IMG/VR virus record: IMGVR_UViG_3300031857_001321
Location: 1-24,465 of that record
DNA from: a virus
Reading direction: 5' to 3' (one strand)
DNA: 24,465 nt
Shown here one piece after another: positions 5,950 to 14,265 of the stretch. Below the pieces are notes generated by a model, which was not told the origin of the DNA, did not search any database, and saw only the letters and a list, made by a program, of their open reading frames with translations. Every line of letters begins with the position of its first letter. Position 1 is the first letter of the stretch. The position numbers and the translations under genes were made by a program.

Positions 5950-7833
5950 ATGCCGTTCATACCTTTAAAATTTCGACCCGGGGTCAACCGAGACACTACC
6001 AACTACGCCGGTGAGGGTAATTGGTGGCAGATGGACAAGATCCGCTTCTTATCGGGTTTTCCCCAAAAGATTGGAGGTTGGATTAGGGCTACCCCAAATA
6101 CATTCCTTGGCACCTGCCGTAACCTTTGGAACTGGATTACAACCTTTTCTGATAACTTATTAGCAGTTGGCACTAACCTCAAACTTTATATTGAGACTGG
6201 TGATTACTTTTATGACATTACCCCCTTGCAGGCAACTACTGCCGCTGGGGATGTGACGTTTACTGCCACGAATGGTTCTTCCTCGGTCATAGTATTAGAC
6301 ACAAGTAACCCAGCCAAGGTTGGGAACTACGTAACTTTTAGCGGTGCCGCATCTCTTGGCGGGAACGTAACGGCTACTGTACTTAACGCTAACCACGAGA
6401 TTGCAACTCTTGTTAACTCAAATGCATACACAATCGTCGTTCCGGTTACAGCCAACGCATCTGATGTTGGTAACGGCGGTGCATCTACCATTGGCTACTA
6501 TGATATTGACATAGGTGAAGTTTTAACTATTTATGGTTATGGTTGGGGTGCAGGTGCTTGGGGTCGTCTTGGTTGGGGACTTGGATCTATTGTTCCGGTA
6601 ATTACCCCGGCTAGAACTTGGTGGTATGACAACTTTGACAATGACTTAGTTACAAATATTCAAGAAGGTCCGATTTACTATTGGGAGCGTGGTTCAACAG
6701 TCAACCCAACTACAGCGCTAGGAACTCGTGCTGCGCTAATGTCTTCTTTTGGAGGTGCTAGTGATGTACCAGTCAAAGCCGGTCAGGTTCTTGTCTCGCA
6801 GCAGGATAAACATCTTCTCTGTTTTGGGGCTGTTCCTTACGGTTCTACTAGCGAGTCTGATTTTGACCCCCTTCTTATTAGGTGGACTAATCAGGACGAT
6901 CCTTTCAACTGGACCCCATCCCCGACGAATTCGGCTGGCTTTATCCGAGTATCTCGTGGATCAAGGATTATTAGGGCGATACCCACCCGCCAAGAGATTT
7001 TAACAATAACGGATTCTCACTTATTTACCCTTCAGTTTACCGGCACCACAGATGTGTTTACGTTACAGGAGTACGCCGACAACATTTCAATTGCTGGGTC
7101 TCGGGCAGTAATTTCGGCTAATAACGTCACCTTCTGGATGGGGCAAGACAAGTTCTATGCCTACACTGGTCGGGTAGAGACTCTGCCAACAACGCTTCGT
7201 AACCAAGTCTTTGGCGATATTAACCTTGATGCTGGGTATTCCATTATCGCAGGCACTAACGAGGGGTGGCAGGAAGTCTGGTGGATGTACCCAAGTGCTA
7301 ACTCTAACTACCCGAATCGGTACGTAATCTTTAACTACAACGAAAAGATTTGGTACTACGGCAATATTGACCGGACAGGCTGGCTTGACTCGCCATTGCG
7401 TAATTACCCGTTATCAGTTAATACGCCGCTTGGTTCAAAGACAGGCACACTTTATTTCCAAGAAAATGGGGTTGACGATGATACCCTCCCAATGGAGTCA
7501 TACATTATTTCAAATGACTTTGACCTCGCTGATGGTGAGCAATTTATGCTTACTCGCCGCCTACTGCCCGATATTAACTTTGATGGGTCTACAGCAGCGC
7601 AGCCAGAAGTCAAGATCCAATTGCGACCACGTCGATTCCCCGGAACCTCAGCTACAGCTAGTCCCACGGATGAAAAACGGGTAGTGGAAGTATCGGCTAA
7701 TAACTACACCGACGAGATTTTTATCCGTGCCCGTGGTCGCCAGATGGGATTTAAAGTTAGTTCTACTGACCTTGGTGTGCAGTGGCAGTTAGGTGTGCCC
7801 CGCCTTGATGCAAGACAGGACGGTAAGCGGTAA
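5950..7833 (+). CDS. Large beta-rich virion protein, probable tail nozzle/stabilisation-type (627 aa)
   Basis: Structural protein of the neck or tail. The ATG at 5950 follows GAGG (5941-5944). The start 'FIPLKFRPGVNRDTTNYAGEGNWW' and the later 'LIRWTNQDDPFNWTPS' (about 310-325) are patterns I remember from tail or stabilisation proteins of environmental podo-like phages. Residues about 80-180 ('GNYVTFSGAASLGGNVTA') look like an inserted Ig-like or beta domain that recurs in many phage proteins. Residues about 195-212 form a striking Gly/Trp-rich run ('YGWGAGAWGRLGWGLG'). It is almost devoid of long helices, consistent with a beta-propeller or nozzle fold such as T7 gp12 or P22 gp10, but no direct similarity can be claimed. 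The stop overlaps the next start (TAATG). Confidence 0.7.
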   Translation: MPFIPLKFRPGVNRDTTNYAGEGNWWQMDKIRFLSGFPQKIGGWIRATPNTFLGTCRNLWNWITTFSDNLLAVGTNLKLYIETGDYFYDITPLQATTAAGDVTFTATNGSSSVIVLDTSNPAKVGNYVTFSGAASLGGNVTATVLNANHEIATLVNSNAYTIVVPVTANASDVGNGGASTIGYYDIDIGEVLTIYGYGWGAGAWGRLGWGLGSIVPVITPARTWWYDNFDNDLVTNIQEGPIYYWERGSTVNPTTALGTRAALMSSFGGASDVPVKAGQVLVSQQDKHLLCFGAVPYGSTSESDFDPLLIRWTNQDDPFNWTPSPTNSAGFIRVSRGSRIIRAIPTRQEILTITDSHLFTLQFTGTTDVFTLQEYADNISIAGSRAVISANNVTFWMGQDKFYAYTGRVETLPTTLRNQVFGDINLDAGYSIIAGTNEGWQEVWWMYPSANSNYPNRYVIFNYNEKIWYYGNIDRTGWLDSPLRNYPLSVNTPLGSKTGTLYFQENGVDDDTLPMESYIISNDFDLADGEQFMLTRRLLPDINFDGSTAAQPEVKIQLRPRRFPGTSATASPTDEKRVVEVSANNYTDEIFIRARGRQMGFKVSSTDLGVQWQLGVPRLDARQDGKR

Positions 7834-9230
7834 TGGTGGATTGTGTAAATCTAAATTTTAGAGCCTCCCCACTACCTATACCCCCAGCGGAGTACAGCCC
7901 AGAACATTTTAGGCAACTTATACGGGTAATAGAATTATATTTTTCACAATCAGATTCTTGGAATTTACAGGTATATAACGCACTACAGGAACTATGCATG
8001 GATCCGTTACCAATTTCGATAGGTGGTACTAACGTAGATGCGTTTGGTAGGCTGCGTGTAAGCCAACCTTTTACCCTTTTTGACAGCCAGAATCGTTACG
8101 CCGCTGACAATCAATTTGACGTTGCAACAACCGGCACTGGAACTACAACATTCCTTTCTAATGAAGCCGCCATCAAGATGGAAGTTACCAGTGGTGGCGT
8201 AGGCTCTGTTACACGGCAATCATTCCGTTCTTTCCCGTATCAGCCCGGTAAAGGCTTGTTGGTGCTTGCTACCTTTGTGATGGACAGCAGCACTAGCGCT
8301 AACCTGACCCAGAGCGTTGGCTACTTTAACGACAGTAACGGGGTGTTCTTTAAGCGCACTGGGTCAACTAACTCGTTTGTGCTGCGATCAAGTTCTACCC
8401 CCACCCCGGGAACGCCTAGCGATATTCGTACTGTTAATCAGTCAAGTTGGAATGGCGACAAGTTAGATGGCACCGGGGCTTCTGGGTTAACGCTAGACCC
8501 TACCAAGGCTCAGATTCTATGGATGGACTTTGAGTGGTTGGGTGTCGGTTCGGTGCGCTGTGGGTTCATTATTGATGCACAGTACATCGTCTGCCATACC
8601 TTTGAAAACGCTAACGACATTACCAGCGTCTACATGACTACTGCTATTTTGCCGGTAAGGTATTCAATCACTACGACCACCGCTGCCGTTGCCGCTTCGA
8701 TGAAGGCTATTTGCTGCTCTGTTGTTTCTGAAGGTGGATTTGAGCAGACTTCAATTGACCATGTGGCGAGACGCACCACAGTCTTTACCAACATAGATAC
8801 CACAGCAACTTTCTTCCCCATTGTTTCTATCCGGTTGGCATCTGGGCGTACAGGCGCAGTTGTCCTACCTAACCGGGTTCAGTTTTTGCCTATCACTAAT
8901 CAAAACTACGAAGTAGTATTACTGAAGAACCCGACACTGACTGGTGCAACTTGGGCTGCTACCGTGGATTCAGATACAAACGTGGAGTACGACGTAGCGG
9001 CAACTGCCATTTCAGCCATAGGAACAATCGTCCAGACTGACTACGTTACGTCCTCTGGTAGTGCTGGGGTCTCCCAAACAAGCCTCCCAAACGACTACAA
9101 CTTCGATTTGCAGTTGGGGGCAAGCCTTGCCGGGGTAAGTGACATTTATACCCTTGGGGTTCGGACTGTAGACGGAGCCACCAAAGGAAGCGGGGTTGGG
9201 TCTATATCCTTCTTTGACCTGACCCAGTGA
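7833..9230 (+). CDS. Beta-rich virion protein with 'DAFGRLRVS' module (465 aa)
   Basis: Probable minor structural or decoration protein. Residues 1-55 form a short helical module ('FRQLIRVIELYFSQSDSW') of the kind used to dock onto a tail or capsid. The main part opens at about residue 57 with 'DPLPISIGGTNVDAFGRLRVS' and 'FTLFDSQNRY', a signature I remember in large beta-rich structural proteins of many environmental phages. The rest is Thr/Ser/Val-rich beta sequence with a C-terminal 'YTLGVRTVDGATKG...GSISFFDL'. The ATG at 7833 overlaps the previous stop as TAATG. Exact virion location is unknown; tail or head fibre are both possible. Confidence 0.7.
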   Translation: MVDCVNLNFRASPLPIPPAEYSPEHFRQLIRVIELYFSQSDSWNLQVYNALQELCMDPLPISIGGTNVDAFGRLRVSQPFTLFDSQNRYAADNQFDVATTGTGTTTFLSNEAAIKMEVTSGGVGSVTRQSFRSFPYQPGKGLLVLATFVMDSSTSANLTQSVGYFNDSNGVFFKRTGSTNSFVLRSSSTPTPGTPSDIRTVNQSSWNGDKLDGTGASGLTLDPTKAQILWMDFEWLGVGSVRCGFIIDAQYIVCHTFENANDITSVYMTTAILPVRYSITTTTAAVAASMKAICCSVVSEGGFEQTSIDHVARRTTVFTNIDTTATFFPIVSIRLASGRTGAVVLPNRVQFLPITNQNYEVVLLKNPTLTGATWAATVDSDTNVEYDVAATAISAIGTIVQTDYVTSSGSAGVSQTSLPNDYNFDLQLGASLAGVSDIYTLGVRTVDGATKGSGVGSISFFDLTQ

Positions 9231-9242
9231 CACCACTTGACA

Positions 9243-9259
9243 AATCTAGGATAATCTAG
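9243..9259 (+). promoter_or_regulatory. Direct repeat AATCTAG in the leader of the 766-aa gene
   Basis: The only gap between 5950 and 21129 is 9231-9261. It holds two copies of AATCTAG (9243-9249 and 9253-9259) separated by GAT, and a perfect TTGACA at 9237-9242. No -10 element lies at normal spacing before the start codon. The AGGA at 9247-9250 could serve as a distant ribosome binding site. It may be an operator or a phage polymerase site; evidence is thin. Confidence 0.25.
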
Positions 9260-9261
9260 CT

Positions 9262-11562
9262 ATGACCGGTTTAAACTCCTTTTTCCAAATGACTCCTACG
9301 GGTGTCCCTTTTAGAACCGGGGCCCGTGGAGAATCTACGGCTGAACAGAGGTACTTTGTCCCCGGTTATTCCACTGCCTCTACCGCACCTGCTACACCCC
9401 TAACCCCCGAACAACAGGCCGATTTATCAATGGCGGCCCAGAGAAACACTTACGGATATGGGGATGGGGGTGCAGATACCGCTACTATGGGTTCCCCCTC
9501 TGCTCCTAGTACGGTAGGCTCTAGCGGCACTTTAGGGGGCATTGCTCAAGGGGTTAATTCGGTTGTTTCAAACGTACAAAACACACTTGGCCCTCTTTCT
9601 ATGGCTATCCCGGGATTAGGGCTTGCAGGCGCCATATCGAATATGGGCGTAGAAAAGTCAATGGATGTAAATGAGCAAGCAGACGCCGCTCTAGCCGTAG
9701 CCAATCAGCAAGCCAATGAAGCCAAAACTTCAATGGGACTTTTTGGACCACAAGTTACTACTGCTGTTGATATATCTCCTGTAGCTAATCCCGCAGTGCA
9801 ACAAGTTACTGCTATTTCCCCAACCTTGGGACTAGCCGCTATGAACCAACAGCAGCAACAAGCGGAAGAAGAATCTAATACTGTTTCAAGTATAGCCAAT
9901 GATGTCGCCGCTACTGTTGCCGCTACACAGGATGCTGTTGATGCTGAGGGTGGTCAGACTGTAGGCGTTGGCACCCCTAGTGGTGTTGGTACCGATACTG
10001 GCGCTGGTGGTGGAGGCGGAGATGGTGTAGGTGGAAATGCGCCTTCAAATGATGGGGGCGGAGGAAGCACAGCGACAGGCGGTAACGATACTTCTACAAC
10101 AGGTTCAGGGGCTTCAGATACAGGAGCCGCCGAGGGTGGATGGCGTATGGGGGGCCCGGTTATGAACTACCAACAAGGCGGCCTTATGGGCATGGGCGAT
10201 GCCCAACCTCGATATGCTTATGCCCCGATTATGATGTCTAACGGTGGTCTTCCTGCCGCAGCAAGGAAAGTTCAGGCACAGGGCCGCAACGGTGACTCAA
10301 CCCTCGTTCACATGACCCAAGGCGAGGTCAAAGGCTTAGACGCCATAGCCCGTGCCTATGGTGGCAGGATTACGATTAACCCAGAAACTGGTCTCCCAGA
10401 GGCTAACTTCCTTAAAAGCATTCTTCCAGTTGTAGCAGGAGCCGCCCTTAACTTTGCTGTGCCGGGTCTAGGTGCTGCGTTGGGAGGCTTTGCTATCCCT
10501 GCCTTAGTTGGTGGGGCAAGTTATCTAATGAACCCCAAACAAGGACTTATGGGCGGTTTGTTAGCCGGTCTCGGCGCTTATGGTGGTATGGGAATAGGTA
10601 ATGCGCTTTCGGCGGCAGGTGCTGCGACTACTGCTCCCGCAGTTACGGGTACGGCTCCGGGTCTTGCAGCTCAAGGAATGGTTGCTCCACAAGCAGCCGC
10701 TACAGCAGTTCCGGGGGGCGCTACAGAAGGTATTAGAGCGGCACTAGCCCCACAGGCATTTACAGCGGCTCCCACCGCTGCGGCCCCTTCATCCTTTATG
10801 GGTAATCTAGCGCAAGCTGGTAAAGGGGTTACAGCGCTTGGTACAGAGGCAGGGCGAACCGCTGCGATGCAGTCTCTAGGTGGTCCTATGGGGGCACTTC
10901 AAACTGTTGGTGCGGCGACTGCTCCGATGACAATGGCTGGACCTGAAAGTCCAGATATGGGTAATTTTGGTGGTACTCCTACACGAATTCGACCCTTTAA
11001 ATACACTCGTACTCCTAGATCAGATGCATTTAACCCACCTTCGGAACCCGGTGCCGGGTCGTATGAAAGGCGATATTTTGATGAAGAGTACGTGGCACAA
11101 CCGACAACTCAAGTGCTTAATTACGCCGTAGGTGGCACGATTGATCCAGATTACAACATGGAAGTTAACCGTAACGCCGGATTCTCGGATGACTTTTACG
11201 GTGGCGGGTTAACTGCATTTAATTCTGGTGGCTTGCAAGATGGTGGCTTTGTACTTCCTGCTGATGTTGTGGCGCACTTAGGGAATGGCAGCACAGCCGC
11301 TGGTCAAAAGATTCTTGCTAAAGGACTTGGTGCCCGACCAATAAAGGGTCACGGCGATGGTATGAGTGATTCGATACCAACTACAATTGAGGGCAAACAA
11401 CCTGCCCGGGTAGCTGATGGTGAGGCGTATGTTCCGGCTGAAAAAGTAAAAGAAGTAGGGCCGAAGCGGTTATATAAGATGATGGATAAAGTGCGTCAAG
11501 CCCGTACTAATACTACACGTCAAGCTCCAGCAATTAATCCCAGCAAATATATTCCTGCATGA
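9262..11562 (+). CDS. Large Gly/Ala-rich virion protein, candidate internal or ejection protein (766 aa)
   Basis: Low-complexity structural protein. It starts with a short ordered N-terminus, then disordered Thr/Ser/Pro/Ala sequence, a Gln run near residues 195-200, and a Gly/Thr-rich linker (about 234-293, very few charged residues). Next comes an ordered patch containing 'LVHMTQGEVKGLDAIARAYGG' and 'TINPETGLPEA' (about 347-381). A long hydrophobic Gly/Ala segment (about 386-455) could insert into a membrane. Near the C-terminus there are two copies of a 'GDG..DSIP/ADGE-type' module: 'GGFVLPADVVAHLGNGS' (about 660-677) and 'DGMSDSIPTTIEGKQPARVADGEAYVPAE' (about 698-726), followed by 'GPKRLYKMMDKVRQAR'. 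This module style is frequent in environmental phage virion proteins. I infer an ejection or internal core role from the neighbours. The stop overlaps the next start (ATGA). Confidence 0.65.
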   Translation: MTGLNSFFQMTPTGVPFRTGARGESTAEQRYFVPGYSTASTAPATPLTPEQQADLSMAAQRNTYGYGDGGADTATMGSPSAPSTVGSSGTLGGIAQGVNSVVSNVQNTLGPLSMAIPGLGLAGAISNMGVEKSMDVNEQADAALAVANQQANEAKTSMGLFGPQVTTAVDISPVANPAVQQVTAISPTLGLAAMNQQQQQAEEESNTVSSIANDVAATVAATQDAVDAEGGQTVGVGTPSGVGTDTGAGGGGGDGVGGNAPSNDGGGGSTATGGNDTSTTGSGASDTGAAEGGWRMGGPVMNYQQGGLMGMGDAQPRYAYAPIMMSNGGLPAAARKVQAQGRNGDSTLVHMTQGEVKGLDAIARAYGGRITINPETGLPEANFLKSILPVVAGAALNFAVPGLGAALGGFAIPALVGGASYLMNPKQGLMGGLLAGLGAYGGMGIGNALSAAGAATTAPAVTGTAPGLAAQGMVAPQAAATAVPGGATEGIRAALAPQAFTAAPTAAAPSSFMGNLAQAGKGVTALGTEAGRTAAMQSLGGPMGALQTVGAATAPMTMAGPESPDMGNFGGTPTRIRPFKYTRTPRSDAFNPPSEPGAGSYERRYFDEEYVAQPTTQVLNYAVGGTIDPDYNMEVNRNAGFSDDFYGGGLTAFNSGGLQDGGFVLPADVVAHLGNGSTAAGQKILAKGLGARPIKGHGDGMSDSIPTTIEGKQPARVADGEAYVPAEKVKEVGPKRLYKMMDKVRQARTNTTRQAPAINPSKYIPA

Positions 11563-11972
11563 CACTTAGTATTCAATTAGTACCGTTGTCGTTAGTACAT
11601 CAGACATGGCATTTGGTAGAAAAGTTTATAGAAGATGCATTAAAGTGGGGCGAAGACGATTACACAATCGAGCAGGCACGGCAGAACATAGCCGAAGGTA
11701 AGTGGATGTTAGTAGTAGCAATAGATGAGCAAAAAGTAATTCATGGTGCGGCGGCAATAAATCTGTACAACATGCCTAATGCCCGAATTGCTTTTGTTGT
11801 AGCGATTGGCGGAAAACTTATTAGTAGTCCAGAGACTTATGAGCAATTATGTTCTTTGGTTAAAAGTTTTGGGGCAACAAGGATTCGTGGCGTGGCAAGA
11901 GAGTCTATAGCCCGCTTGTGGAAGCGGTATGGGTTTGAAGAACGCTACATATTAGTAGAGGCAAAACTATGA
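11559..11972 (+). CDS. GNAT-fold-like protein, T7 gp13-like by position and size (137 aa)
   Basis: The pattern is that of an N-acetyltransferase fold: an N-terminal helix region, 'WMLVVAIDEQKVIHGAAAINL' strands, 'IAFVVAIGGKLI', a helix, then the typical C-terminal 'SIARLWKRYGFEERYILVEAKL'. The acetyl-CoA-binding loop (Q/R-x-x-G-x-G/A) is not visible, so catalysis is doubtful. T7 gp13 is a 138-aa protein with a GNAT-like sequence placed just before the ejection genes 14-16. This gene has the same length and lies just before two ejection-like genes. I therefore infer an assembly or virion role over a genuine acetyltransferase. It is coupled by ATGA on both sides (11559-11562 and 11969-11972). 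Confidence 0.6.
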   Translation: MTLSIQLVPLSLVHQTWHLVEKFIEDALKWGEDDYTIEQARQNIAEGKWMLVVAIDEQKVIHGAAAINLYNMPNARIAFVVAIGGKLISSPETYEQLCSLVKSFGATRIRGVARESIARLWKRYGFEERYILVEAKL

Positions 11973-14263
11973 GATACGATCATTTTTCGATGCTACCCGA
12001 ACGGGCTTTTCAGCCCCGGGGGCGTTATGGCATGACCCTTGAGGGTGGTAGTGGTGGCGGTGGTTCCCCTCAACCTTCGCAGGTAAGTCAAACGACTATC
12101 CCTGAGTATGCCAAACCATATGTCGAGAAACTACTTGGCAAGGCAGAAGCCGCAACTGAAACTCCATATCAGACTTATGGGGGTCAGCGTTTATCTGAAA
12201 CAGATCCTGCGGTATTAGCGGCACGGCAAGAAGTTGCAGGATTACAGCAACCCGGACAATTTGCTGCCGGTACTGGACTGGCTGGCGCTGGTGGGTTAGG
12301 CGCTCTTGGCGCAGGTCAAACATATATGGGGATGGCTACTAGCCCGGGCGCTCAACAAGCCTTTATGTCCCCCTATATGCAGAACGTGGTTGACGTTCAA
12401 AGACAAGAGGCTATCCGTGGCGCACAACAAGGACAATTAGCACAAAATTTAGCTGCCGCTAAAGCTGGTACCTATGGTGGTGCTCGTCAAACTTTAGCAA
12501 CTACAGAACGTGAACGTAATTTGCAACAGCAACTGGCTCAGATTCAAGCTGCTGGATCGCAACGTGCATTTGAACAAGCTCAACAAGCAATGCAGTTCGG
12601 TACCACAGCCGGTCTACAAGGCGCACAAGCTGCAACCCAAGCCGGTGCTACATTAGGTCAATTAGGTATTGGGCAACAACAGCAAGACCTTGAGCGTATA
12701 CGTGCCCAAGAAGCCGCTGGCTCTGCCGCGCAGCAAGAAAAACAAGCAGCACTTGATCTGGCTTATCAGGACTTCTTGCGTCAACAGCAGTACCCGTATG
12801 CTCAACTTGGCTTTATGTCAGACATCCTCCGTGGTTCGGGGAACTTGGCGCAAACAGGGTCGCGTGCATTGTATGAAGCACCTCCGTCTACTGGCTCACA
12901 GCTTCTTGGTCTGGCATCAACTCTTGGTGGAGCATACCTAGCCGGTGGTCGTCGATTTGCTGAAGGTGGTGAGATTAAAGGTCTGTCTGGCATAAAAGGT
13001 TATGCCGATGGCGGCGATGTTATTGAAGATATGGTTGATGTAGGCAAACTTACGCCTGAGCAAATTGAAGGTACACGGCAAAGCGGGGCTAGACCCGATG
13101 TGCCTGATTATGTTTTAGCAGGTCAATTAGATGCAAAAATTGCTGAAATGAAGCGTTTGCAGGCAAATATGCAGGATTCGGATACCACGGCTGTTGAAGA
13201 TATTAGACAAGAAGCCACGCAGTTGGCAGGACTTGAAGCTATTCCTATCCCTGATGACTATTACAGATCAGATGAAGAAGTTGCTCAATTAGCTGGCGGT
13301 GGAATTATTGCGTTTGCTGACGGTGGCTCGACTGACGGAAGAGTTGGTGGACTTCGGTATCCTGACGGATCAGTTGGGTACTTAATTCCGGGTTTAGTGG
13401 CTGCCGGTAAAGCGGCTCTTGGTTACTTAGGTCGTGATATTGGTGTTAAAGCGCTTACTGGAACAGCGGCGGGTGCGGGACGCGCTGGCTTAGGGCTAGG
13501 AAAAATTGCGGCTAGAAACCCGATTACCACCGCCGGTACCCTTGGCGGTTTAGGTTATGGCGCATACGACTATGTGACTAGCGAAGGTGAACCTAACCAA
13601 TCTGCTGCTGATTTTGCTGATAAACAAGACGCTGAAGCAGGTGCTGCTCTTGCAGAACAAGGTAAAAAGAAAGTAGAAGTATCTGACAAGACAGTTAAAA
13701 AAGTTACAAAGGCTGAAGATGCTTATGAAAAAGCCTTGAAGAAAGAACTTGATAAGACTGACATGTCTGATGACGACAAAATGCAAGCCATTGGTTTTGC
13801 CATGATAAAGGCCGGTGCTAAGACTATGCAGGGTAAGTCCCAATATGCCTTACAAAATATTGGTGAGGGTATTGAGGCAGGTGCTGATGACTATGTCAAG
13901 ACTCTACAGCAGGCCAAGAAAGATAAACGCGAACTTACTAAAACCCTTGCCGAGTATGGTCTGGCTAAAGAAAAACTTGGGATTATGCGGGAAGACGTGG
14001 CGGCTAAGCGTGAGAGTACGGCAGAAACAGTTGGCTTACGTCAAGAAATGCAGAAGGAAGCTTTAAGACAAAAGTATTTTGATGCATATCAGAAACAAGT
14101 TGGAATGCAGCCCCGCACTCTTAAGGATGGATCACCTAACCCTAATTGGATGTCATTTGGTGACTTCTTGAAAAGATCAGGAGTAAATATTGAAGGAGGA
14201 GCACCCTCCTCTTCAATTGCAACACCGGGACAAAGACCTGCACTTAGCTCCTTTCGAGGATAA
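11969..14263 (+). CDS. Ala/Gln-rich virion protein, candidate ejection protein (764 aa)
   Basis: Probable internal or ejection protein. Near residues 40-60 is 'IPEYAKPYVEKLLGKAE', then 'YGGQRLSE', 'GLGALGAGQTYMGMATSPGA', 'FMSPYMQNVVDVQRQEAIRGAQ' and a long Ala/Gln-rich helical region (about 140-290), a layout I remember from environmental podo-like phages. Two further segments carry short 'FAEGG/YADGG/FADGG' repeats (about 326-350 and 440-455). A Gly/Ala stretch (about 468-535) is followed by a Lys/Asp/Glu-rich coiled-coil half with 'KKELDKTDMSDDDKMQAIGFAMIKAG'. It ends in a Ser/Pro/Gly tail. Size matches T7 gp15 (747 aa), but no direct similarity is seen. The start overlaps the previous stop (ATGA), and the next gene follows after two bases. 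Confidence 0.65.
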   Translation: MRYDHFSMLPERAFQPRGRYGMTLEGGSGGGGSPQPSQVSQTTIPEYAKPYVEKLLGKAEAATETPYQTYGGQRLSETDPAVLAARQEVAGLQQPGQFAAGTGLAGAGGLGALGAGQTYMGMATSPGAQQAFMSPYMQNVVDVQRQEAIRGAQQGQLAQNLAAAKAGTYGGARQTLATTERERNLQQQLAQIQAAGSQRAFEQAQQAMQFGTTAGLQGAQAATQAGATLGQLGIGQQQQDLERIRAQEAAGSAAQQEKQAALDLAYQDFLRQQQYPYAQLGFMSDILRGSGNLAQTGSRALYEAPPSTGSQLLGLASTLGGAYLAGGRRFAEGGEIKGLSGIKGYADGGDVIEDMVDVGKLTPEQIEGTRQSGARPDVPDYVLAGQLDAKIAEMKRLQANMQDSDTTAVEDIRQEATQLAGLEAIPIPDDYYRSDEEVAQLAGGGIIAFADGGSTDGRVGGLRYPDGSVGYLIPGLVAAGKAALGYLGRDIGVKALTGTAAGAGRAGLGLGKIAARNPITTAGTLGGLGYGAYDYVTSEGEPNQSAADFADKQDAEAGAALAEQGKKKVEVSDKTVKKVTKAEDAYEKALKKELDKTDMSDDDKMQAIGFAMIKAGAKTMQGKSQYALQNIGEGIEAGADDYVKTLQQAKKDKRELTKTLAEYGLAKEKLGIMREDVAAKRESTAETVGLRQEMQKEALRQKYFDAYQKQVGMQPRTLKDGSPNPNWMSFGDFLKRSGVNIEGGAPSSSIATPGQRPALSSFRG

Positions 14264-14265
14264 AC

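Noticed and set aside
9237-9266. Sigma70-type promoter before the 766-aa gene
   Set aside because: The -35-like TTGACA is perfect, but the nearest -10-like GATAAT is only 7 bases away, and the correctly spaced TATGAC overlaps the start codon.
11559-11972. Functional acetyltransferase call
   Set aside because: The acetyl-CoA-binding loop is not visible, and position and size fit a gp13-like virion-block protein better.
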